Shown: in pieces, positions 55,367-62,490 of the stretch
Position numbering within the stretch: the stretch's first letter is position 1
Layout: each line of letters begins with the position of its first letter
NCBI GenBank assembly: GCA_035552155.1
Contig: DASZLX010000051.1
Coordinates: forward strand, 1 to 64,000
Length of the DNA stretch: 64,000 bases
Origin: DASXHY01 sp035552155
Lineage (GTDB): Bacteria; Verrucomicrobiota; Verrucomicrobiia; Limisphaerales; DASXHY01
Direction of reading: 5' to 3'
The notes under the pieces: generated by a model
Told to the model about the DNA's origin: nothing
Seen by the model: the letters and a program-made list of their open reading frames with translations, nothing else
The model's database searches: none
Translations under genes and position numbers: made by a program

Positions 55367-58300
55367 ATGAATTTTAAATTCCAAATCTTCCTGAGTTCAA
55401 TCCGGTTGGCAGCGTGGATGGCCGCGGCCGCGGGGTTCCCGGCGCTGGCACAGGATGCCGACCGTTCCGGCGTGCCGTGGCTGACCAATGCGGCGCAAGT
55501 CCCGGCGCTCGAGTCGAATCTTTCCGTGCGCGCGCGAGTCCCCATGCGGCTGGAGGGAACCGTGCTTTTGAACGGGCTGTTCGGGACCGCAGTGTTGCCG
55601 GATGGCGCTGATTACGCGATTTCGATTGCATGGGACGGTTCGACGCCAGTGCGCCGGGGTGATCGAATCCGTTTCACCGGCAGCGGCATCATTGATGGAA
55701 CGAATTATTTCACGGACCCGCGTCCGCTGGTTGAAAACGATGGCTTGCATTCGATGATCGAGCGATCCGGCGGCGCCTGGTTCAAAGCGGGCACGGTGCC
55801 GATCCGATTGCGTTACTTCAATCGCGCGGGCGACCGGGGGCTGGCGGTCTCGATTCAGGGGCCGGGTTTCACGAACCAGGTCGTTCCCGGCAATTGGCTT
55901 TTTCATGGAGACACGAATACGCCCGGGAGGCCATTGCAGCCCGGCGTCGAGTATCGGGTTTACGATGGCAGTTGGACAGCGCTGCCGGATTTTTCCTCGT
56001 TGCCCGCGCGCGAATCTGGAGTTACCACCCATTTTGAAATTCCAATCACGAGCCGGACCGATTATTTCGGATTGGATTTCACCGGGTTTATCGCACTTCC
56101 GCGCGATGGTTTTTACATTTTTTCCTGCGCTTCAGACGATGGCTCAACGCTGCAAGTGGGGCATTCCGAAACCGCCTACAAAGTGGTGGGCTCAACCCAT
56201 TTGCCACCCGTCCGTCACATGGCTGCGGGCCAATTGGTGGGAGATGGCCCCGAAGAATTCTGCGCGGCGCTGGAAGGAGATGTGGCGTATGCGTGGCGCG
56301 ATGGCGAAACGCTGAAGTTGGAATTGGTCAACGGTCAGGGCCGCGCGTCGGTCAGCCTGCCCGTGCGAGAGGCAATGGATCCCCAGGCTCTCATGGGGCT
56401 GCGGTTGCGGGTGAGCGGGCTTTGCCGGCGTGTTTTTACGCCGGAGGGATACAAAGTCGCGGGCCAAATTTCGGTTCCCAGTTGGGAGCAGATGCAGATT
56501 CTCGATGCTCCCCAGCGATTGTGGGATGCCGGCATCCTGACGGCGCGACAGGCAGTTGGTGAAGCTCAGTCCAATTCAGCGCCCATGGCGGTTCGTTTGC
56601 GCGGCGCGATCGGGTCCGCCGGCCCAGATTATCTCCAGTTCCGCGATGGCTCAGGAACGGTATTGGTGCGTTCACAAGAAGCGCCGGATTTGTCCGAAGG
56701 CGCGGCGGACGTACTGGGATTTGCGAGGCGGGTGGGAACCAATGTGGTCATTGCCGACGCGTTGATCCGTTCCATTGTCGATTCGCCCAATGGCGAGCCG
56801 GTGCCCACTCTGATTTCAGTGCAACAAGTGAAACGGATGAGCCGGGAGGAAGCCCGGCGCGGTTACCCGGTAAAAGTACGCGGGGTCATTACGTTTGTCT
56901 GGCCGGATAACGGTTTTTTCCTGCAGGATGGAACCGGTTCCATCGATGTTCAAATGCCGCCCACGGTGGTGCATTCATTTCCCAGAATTGGCGATTTCTG
57001 GGAGGTGGAAGGGGAGACCTTTGCTGAATTCGCGCCGAACATCCGGGCCGAGCACGCCACTTTGCTCGGGCCGGGCAGCCTGCCGAATGTCGTGCATCCC
57101 AACTGGGGCCAACTCGTGGATGGCAGTTTGGACGCCCAATTTGTCGAAGTGCAGGGCGTGGTTTCCTCCGCCACGAACGAGACCTTGTCGTTGTTGACGC
57201 GGGGCGGCCGAATCAACGTTCAACTCCAGGACATGGATCCATCGATGTTGGGAACGCTCGAGGGCGCATTGGTGCGCATTTCCGGATGTTTGATTCCCGG
57301 GCGTGATATCGATACGCAGCGGGTGAAACTGGGTGTGTTTGCGTTGCGGGCGGCGGCCATCGCAGTGGATGACCCGGCGCCGAAAGATCCGTTCCAATCG
57401 CAAATCCGCCATGCGAATGACTTGCTGTTATTTGATTCTCATACCAGCCCCATCCAACGCACGCACCTCGAGGGCGTGCTGATTCAACAGGTCGAGCAAA
57501 CTTGTTTCCTGATGGAGGGAACCAATGGATTCCGGGCGATTCTCAAATCACCCGAACACCTGCAGCGCGGCGACCTGTTGGAGGTCGTCGGCTTTCCGGA
57601 CCTGAACGGTCCCAGCCCGGCGCTGCATGACGCGGTGGTGAAAACGCATGGGCCGGTCCCATTGCCGCGTCCGGTGGAACTGGCGAACGACGCTCCGGTG
57701 GATGGCCGGCTGGACGCCACCCGCGTGCAGGTCAATGCCTTGCTTACGGGCTGGCGGCATACCGAAAAAGATCAGGTGCTCGAAATGCGCTCCGGGCAGC
57801 GATTGTGGCTGGCGCGCCTGCCGCTCCATGACGGCGTCCTTCCCGCCCTGGCGATTGGCAGCAAGCTCCGTCTCACCGGCCTTTATACGGGGCAGGGGGG
57901 AGATCGGTCGGATGGACGGGGCATTGATTCGTTTGAAGTCCTGTTGCATTCACCTCTGGATATTCTGGTGCTGGCCAAGCCTTCCTGGTGGACTGCTCGT
58001 CACGCGCTCACGTTGGCCGGCGCGCTGATGACGGTGCTGTTGCTCGCTTCGATCTGGATTTCCACGCTGCACCGCAAAGTGGAGCAACGCACGGTGGAGT
58101 TGAAACAGGAAATTGAGGATCACAAACGGACAGAATTGCAGCTGGAGGAAAAAACCCGGATGCTCACCCGCGAAATCGAGGAGCGAGTGCGAATGGAAGC
58201 CGAAGTGGAGCGGGGGCACAAGCAGTTGCTGGTGACCTCGCGTCTCGCGGGAATGGCGGAAGTCGCCACGAGCGTGTTGCACAATGTCGGCAATGTCATG

Positions 58301-59095
58301 ACGGGAGTCAATGTCCTCGGTTCCTCCATCGTCGAGCACGTCCGCAAGTCCAAGATTTCGAGCCTCGCCCGCCTCGGAGAGCTTCTGAGCGCAAACCAGA
58401 ACAATCTCCAGCCGTTCCTCACCAATGATGAACGCGGGCGCAAATTGCCGGATTATGTTCAGAAACTGGGTTCGCACCTGACCGGAGAACAGGCTGAATT
58501 ATTGGACAAGGTGAAGGTGCTTAATGAGAGCATTCATCATATTAACGAAATCGTGGCGATGCAGCAGGATTACGCCAAGGTTTCCGGGGTTTTGGAGACG
58601 CTGTCACCGGAAGATGTCGTGCAGGACTCGTTGCGCATGCACGGGGAATCGTTGAAGCGCCACCGAATTGCCTTGGAAACCCGGTTCGCTCTGCTGCCAG
58701 TCATCACGGTGGATCGCCACAAAGTGCTGCAAATTCTTTTCAATTTGTTGGAGAACGCCAAACATGCGGTGCTGCAGCAAAATCCTCCCGAGAAAAAAAT
58801 CGTGGTGACGCTGGAGCCGGCGCTGGATGACATGGTGCGCATCACGGTGGCCGACAACGGCATGGGCATTCCTTCGGAAAACCTGTCGCGTATCTTTGGC
58901 CAGGGATTTTCCACCCGCAAAGATGGCCACGGTTTTGGCCTGCACAGTAGCGCGTTGGCCGCTCAGGATTTGGGAGGCAGATTAACCGCTCAGAGCGAGG
59001 GAACCGGGCTGGGCGCGACGTTTTATCTGGAAATTCCAATTCATCCCAAACCGCGGTCCGGCGGGGATGGCCGGGCCAATTCCCCGACACGCTGA
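55367..59095 (+). CDS. Membrane sensor histidine kinase with large extracytoplasmic repeat region
   Basis: 1,242 residues from ATG 55367; the frame extends to 55316. Residues below count from 55316. The signal peptide (MNFKFQIFLSSIRLAAW...) is followed by about 850 extracytoplasmic residues. These include a PA14-like part (about 200-340, DYFGLDFTGFIALPRDGFYIF) and repeated OB-fold-like units (GYPVKVRGVITFVWPDNGFFLQDGTGSI). A membrane helix lies near 897-917, then a coiled coil (VEQRTVELKQEIEDHKR). The kinase core has LHNVGN with His989, NLLENAKHAV (N box), DNGMGI (G1) and GHGFGLH (G2). It probably senses a glycan product and signals to the regulator 4 bp downstream. Confidence 0.87.
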   Translation: MNFKFQIFLSSIRLAAWMAAAAGFPALAQDADRSGVPWLTNAAQVPALESNLSVRARVPMRLEGTVLLNGLFGTAVLPDGADYAISIAWDGSTPVRRGDRIRFTGSGIIDGTNYFTDPRPLVENDGLHSMIERSGGAWFKAGTVPIRLRYFNRAGDRGLAVSIQGPGFTNQVVPGNWLFHGDTNTPGRPLQPGVEYRVYDGSWTALPDFSSLPARESGVTTHFEIPITSRTDYFGLDFTGFIALPRDGFYIFSCASDDGSTLQVGHSETAYKVVGSTHLPPVRHMAAGQLVGDGPEEFCAALEGDVAYAWRDGETLKLELVNGQGRASVSLPVREAMDPQALMGLRLRVSGLCRRVFTPEGYKVAGQISVPSWEQMQILDAPQRLWDAGILTARQAVGEAQSNSAPMAVRLRGAIGSAGPDYLQFRDGSGTVLVRSQEAPDLSEGAADVLGFARRVGTNVVIADALIRSIVDSPNGEPVPTLISVQQVKRMSREEARRGYPVKVRGVITFVWPDNGFFLQDGTGSIDVQMPPTVVHSFPRIGDFWEVEGETFAEFAPNIRAEHATLLGPGSLPNVVHPNWGQLVDGSLDAQFVEVQGVVSSATNETLSLLTRGGRINVQLQDMDPSMLGTLEGALVRISGCLIPGRDIDTQRVKLGVFALRAAAIAVDDPAPKDPFQSQIRHANDLLLFDSHTSPIQRTHLEGVLIQQVEQTCFLMEGTNGFRAILKSPEHLQRGDLLEVVGFPDLNGPSPALHDAVVKTHGPVPLPRPVELANDAPVDGRLDATRVQVNALLTGWRHTEKDQVLEMRSGQRLWLARLPLHDGVLPALAIGSKLRLTGLYTGQGGDRSDGRGIDSFEVLLHSPLDILVLAKPSWWTARHALTLAGALMTVLLLASIWISTLHRKVEQRTVELKQEIEDHKRTELQLEEKTRMLTREIEERVRMEAEVERGHKQLLVTSRLAGMAEVATSVLHNVGNVMTGVNVLGSSIVEHVRKSKISSLARLGELLSANQNNLQPFLTNDERGRKLPDYVQKLGSHLTGEQAELLDKVKVLNESIHHINEIVAMQQDYAKVSGVLETLSPEDVVQDSLRMHGESLKRHRIALETRFALLPVITVDRHKVLQILFNLLENAKHAVLQQNPPEKKIVVTLEPALDDMVRITVADNGMGIPSENLSRIFGQGFSTRKDGHGFGLHSSALAAQDLGGRLTAQSEGTGLGATFYLEIPIHPKPRSGGDGRANSPTR

Positions 59096-59099
59096 AATT

Positions 59100-61208
59100 A
59101 TGTCCCTGATGCCTTTTGAAGAATTGACGTCTGTGCGGGTTCTCATCATTGATGACAACCCGACTGTTCACGATGCGTTCAAAGAAATCCTGGGGCAGCG
59201 TTCGCGAAATGATGAATTGGATGCGGATGAGGCGGTTTTGTTTGGCCCGGCGGCAACCGTGGAATCGGAGACGCCGGTGTTCGAGTTGGACCACGCCTTG
59301 TCCGGTCCGGAAGGCATTGAGAAAGTCCGAACCGCTTTGGCGGCGGAGCGTCCTTATCAGGTCGCGTTTGTGGATATCCGCATGCCGGGAATGGATGGCA
59401 TGGAGACGATTGCGGAAGTCTGGAAGCTGGACGGCCGGATTCAAACGGTGATTTGCACCGCTTACGCGGACTATGAATGGGCTGACCTCGCCAAACGATT
59501 TGGTCCCACCGATCGCCTGTTGGTGTTGAAGAAGCCGTTCCATAATATCGAGGCCATGCAGTTGGCCAGCACTCTGGGACGCAAATGGTTTCTCGGAAAA
59601 GCCGCGGCCATCCAATTCGAGCAGATGGAAACGCTCGTCGCGCAACGCACACAGAAGTTGGTGGAATTTCATCGCCGCGAGCATCGGCAAATCCAGGAAC
59701 TCGATCAAAGCAAGCTGCGCAGCCTGGTGCGGCTGGCCCGGGATTTTCGCGAACCGCTCACGCTGATCGTGAATCCGCTTGATGAAGCGGTGAATGGCCG
59801 GGCGCTGGCGGCGGCGGAATTGGCGGCCATGCAACGCCAGGGACAACGGCTGCTGCAATTGCTCGATCTGTCGCTGCTCATGCGGCGGATGGAGCCGGCG
59901 GAGCAACCACTGGAATGCCGTGACATCGAGCTGGTTTCGTTTACCCGCGGCCTGTTGCAGGGTTTTTCCGCGGTGGCCGCGGAACGGCAGGTCCAATGGG
60001 ATTTCTCGGCAAAGGGGGAACCGCTCACCGTTTGGACTGACCCGACGATCGTCGAGAAAGCGCTTTTCAACTTATTTTCGTACTCCCTGAAAACGGCACC
60101 AGCGTCCGGACGCATCGTGGTGCGGCTTCAACCGGTCGCGGATGAGGTTGGCATATCGGTCGCATTTGCCGGAGCAGAAGCATCGCCGATTCCCGCCGGT
60201 TTTGAAAACGAGGCCACACGCGTTGAGGACGTTTATCTTCTGCTGACCCGGGAGATGCTGAGTCTGGTGAAAGGAAAACTGGAGATCGAATCATCCCCGG
60301 ATCCGGCGGCGCCCAAAAACTCGCGACTGGAGATTCGTATCAGCCTTCCCGCTGCGCGTCCGGAAGGCGGCGTAGTGAGCGCTTGCGAGCCAGGCTCTGT
60401 GGCGGAGGCCAATGAAGAAAAAGAATCGCCCTTGTTGATGATGGTCGCGGCGAATACCGATCTGCGAAAGTTTATCCAGGACGGCTTCGAAGAGGGTTAT
60501 CGCTGGATGGTGGTGCAGGATTACGCCGCCGCGCCCGCCGTGGCGCATGAACACGTGCCTGATTTGATTATTGCCGATTTCGATATTCCGGGCGGCGATG
60601 CCCTCGCTTTTTGTGCGGCGTTAAAGAATCATCAACTCACCAGTCACATTCCCCTGGTCCTGCTCGGCGCTGGAATTTCGGACCACACGCAACTGAAAGC
60701 TCTGGAAGCCGGAGTGGACGATTGTGTGATGAAGCCGTTCCGACTGGCTCTTTTAAAGGCGCGGGTGGCCAATCTTTTGGAAGCACGGCGGAAATGGCAT
60801 CGGCACTTTGCCGATGTGAACCCGACGCAACCCCGCGAACTGGCCGCGAATCAAATGGACGCGGAGTTTCTGCGGCGAGTGGTGAGCATCGTCGAGAAAA
60901 ACCTGTCCGATTACGAATTCGACGTGAAAACACTGGCGCGGCTCCTGGCGGTGAGCCGGCGGCAATTGTTCCGCAAGTTCAAAGCCGTGGCCGGCTGCAC
61001 CCCCAACGCGTTCATCCGGGATATCCGGTTGAAACACGCGGCTCAATTGCTGCAGGAAACCGGGTTGACCGTTTCCGAGATCATTTACGCGGTAGGGTTT
61101 TCCGATCCGAAATACTTTCGTGCGGTCTTTCGTGAGCGGTTTGGCGTTCTGCCCGGGGAATATGCCAAAGCGGCCAAACCGGGCCCGGGGCGGGCGGCGA
61201 GCCAATAA
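59100..61208 (+). CDS. REC-pseudokinase-REC-AraC response regulator, partner of the kinase
   Basis: 702 residues from ATG 59100; ATG 59112 and an upstream frame to 59067 are alternatives. Residues count from 59067. The first receiver domain has VLIIDDNPTVHD, FVDIRMPGMDG with Asp103 as the phosphoacceptor, and LKKPF. Next comes a kinase-like segment (about 215-450) in which the H-box reads ARDFREPLTLIVNPLDEAV with no histidine, so it is likely inactive. The second receiver (about 455-570) has Asp504 but MMVAANTDLRKF where an acidic pair is expected. The C-terminal AraC-type HTH is FDVKTLARLLAVSRRQLFRKF and VSEIIYAVGFSDPKYFRAVF. Together with the kinase it resembles a Bacteroidetes hybrid two-component system split in two. 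Confidence 0.88.
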   Translation: MSLMPFEELTSVRVLIIDDNPTVHDAFKEILGQRSRNDELDADEAVLFGPAATVESETPVFELDHALSGPEGIEKVRTALAAERPYQVAFVDIRMPGMDGMETIAEVWKLDGRIQTVICTAYADYEWADLAKRFGPTDRLLVLKKPFHNIEAMQLASTLGRKWFLGKAAAIQFEQMETLVAQRTQKLVEFHRREHRQIQELDQSKLRSLVRLARDFREPLTLIVNPLDEAVNGRALAAAELAAMQRQGQRLLQLLDLSLLMRRMEPAEQPLECRDIELVSFTRGLLQGFSAVAAERQVQWDFSAKGEPLTVWTDPTIVEKALFNLFSYSLKTAPASGRIVVRLQPVADEVGISVAFAGAEASPIPAGFENEATRVEDVYLLLTREMLSLVKGKLEIESSPDPAAPKNSRLEIRISLPAARPEGGVVSACEPGSVAEANEEKESPLLMMVAANTDLRKFIQDGFEEGYRWMVVQDYAAAPAVAHEHVPDLIIADFDIPGGDALAFCAALKNHQLTSHIPLVLLGAGISDHTQLKALEAGVDDCVMKPFRLALLKARVANLLEARRKWHRHFADVNPTQPRELAANQMDAEFLRRVVSIVEKNLSDYEFDVKTLARLLAVSRRQLFRKFKAVAGCTPNAFIRDIRLKHAAQLLQETGLTVSEIIYAVGFSDPKYFRAVFRERFGVLPGEYAKAAKPGPGRAASQ

Positions 61209-61354
61209 TCCTGCCCGCATTAACGGGAAGTGGCACGAATCCCAAGGCTGACGCGGGGAGGCAACCTGCTAAGCTTCAAAATCCCACGTGCGAAGACCGG
61301 CTCAACCGGCTTAACGAGCTCAAGTATTCAAGATGCTGTGGCTTAAAAAACAGC

Positions 61355-61393
61355 GCGTCTACCCATTTGTTATAGCGGCAAATGGGTAGACGC
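61355..61393 (+). terminator. Strong hairpin terminator after the signalling genes
   Basis: Perfect 15-bp arms (GCGTCTACCCATTTG and its complement) enclose a 9-base loop and are followed by ATTTTAATTTTG. It lies 147 bp after the regulator stop. A-rich sequence in front (CTTAAAAAACA) means it could also work for the opposite strand. Confidence 0.75.
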
Positions 61394-61431
61394 ATTTTAA
61401 TTTTGATGATTCTGATGTCAAACCCAATCTC

Positions 61432-61489
61432 AACGAAAGGTCATGCGGAAAACGAAAGGTCGTGCTGAAAGCGAAAAGGTCATGCTGAA
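61432..61489 (+). repeat. Three tandem 19-20-bp repeats
   Basis: Units at 61432-61450, 61451-61469 and 61470-61489 share the core CGAAAGGTCATGCTGAA with a few changes. They lie about 100 bp upstream of the pseudopilin start and may be repeated binding sites for a regulator, or a minisatellite. Confidence 0.65.
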
Positions 61490-61584
61490 AAATTAAGGAT
61501 GCATCAGCGCTGGCACGAATCCCCCGCCATTTTGGCACGGACAACCTGCGACGGCTTTGAAACAGGTCTGTTATCCTTGCCGGT

Positions 61585-62433
61585 ATGCCCCTATCTCTCC
61601 GCGATAAATCCGCCGGCGCTGGTGATTCGCCTGAGGCGCCTATTCTGTCCCACGGGAATCCTGGTTTCACGCTGATTGAATTGCTGGTGGTGATTGCCAT
61701 CATCGCAATTCTGGCGGCGATGTTGCTGCCGGCCCTGGCCCGGGCCAAGGAAAGAGCCATGGCGGCGCGCTGCATGAACAACAATCGCCAGATGATGCTC
61801 GGCTGGATCCTGTATGCTCATGAGTTTAGCGATGCAGTAGTCACTGACCTGGATGGTATCGCCGGCCGCCCAAACTGGATTGAAGGTAATTTTTCCACGC
61901 CGAGCAATGCCGACACCGATCCGCGGTATTACCTCGATAAAAGCCCGCTCATGCCTTACGTCGGCGGCAACCGGGATATTTGGCGCTGCCCGTCGGATCC
62001 CGTCCTGGAGGGCGGATTGCCGCGAATTCGCAGCAGTTCCATGAGCCAGGTATTTGACGTCGGCGCCTGGTTGCCCGCCGCGAACTATTACACGTATGCA
62101 AAGTTAACCGGTGTTCAGGATCCTTCCGATACCTGGGTGTTCATCGAAGAGCATCCGAATAGCATCAACGATGGCGCCTTTGCGGTGACCATGTTTGACG
62201 CCACCTCGGGAGCCGGTTCGGCCGTCATCGTGGATTTCCCGGCCAGTTTTCACAATGGCGCCTGCGGCATGAGTTTTTCCGACGGACACGCCGAAATCCA
62301 TCGCTGGCTGGGGCATAATATCCGCAGGCCGGTTTTAACCGCGCCGGGCCGCCTCTTTCCCGCATCCACTCCCGCCGGTGATTCAGCCGGGGATATTCAA
62401 TGGCTTTCCAGCGTCACCACCCGGCACAAATGA
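61585..62433 (+). CDS. Pseudopilin (prepilin-type N-terminus, H-x9-DG type)
   Basis: 282 residues from ATG 61585. A 27-residue leader precedes GFTLIELLVVIAIIAIL and LPALARAKERAMAARCMNNNRQ, the prepilin peptidase recognition site and first helix. The C-terminal GMSFSDGHAEIHRW fits the H-x9-DG-type ending. It is the third such protein in this window; like the other two it lies beside a large secreted beta-rich protein gene, here the Ig/LamG gene 57 bp downstream. It is expected to be cleaved and methylated at the inner membrane. Confidence 0.87.
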   Translation: MPLSLRDKSAGAGDSPEAPILSHGNPGFTLIELLVVIAIIAILAAMLLPALARAKERAMAARCMNNNRQMMLGWILYAHEFSDAVVTDLDGIAGRPNWIEGNFSTPSNADTDPRYYLDKSPLMPYVGGNRDIWRCPSDPVLEGGLPRIRSSSMSQVFDVGAWLPAANYYTYAKLTGVQDPSDTWVFIEEHPNSINDGAFAVTMFDATSGAGSAVIVDFPASFHNGACGMSFSDGHAEIHRWLGHNIRRPVLTAPGRLFPASTPAGDSAGDIQWLSSVTTRHK

Positions 62434-62490
62434 TCCTGGCAGTTCCTGATTTCAATGTTTCCAATCTGAAAACCCGACCCAAACACACCT

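Larger units (their letters stand above)
61209..61584. other. 376-bp intergenic region with terminator and tandem repeats
   Basis: No gene is seen. It holds a strong hairpin terminator (61355-61393), three 19-20-bp tandem repeats (61432-61489) and two copies of TGGCACGAATCCC (61231 and 61511). The promoter for the next pseudopilin gene should be here, but no copy of the 21-bp tandem operator was found. Confidence 0.6.

Noticed and set aside
61432..61489. Short CRISPR-like array
   Set aside because: The three units are directly joined with no spacers, and no cas genes are present.
61231..61560. TGGCAC motifs resembling the -24 element of sigma-54 promoters (61231, 61511, and one near 61537)
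   Set aside because: None has a TTGC-type -12 element at the correct distance; the first two are part of a repeated TGGCACGAATCCC.
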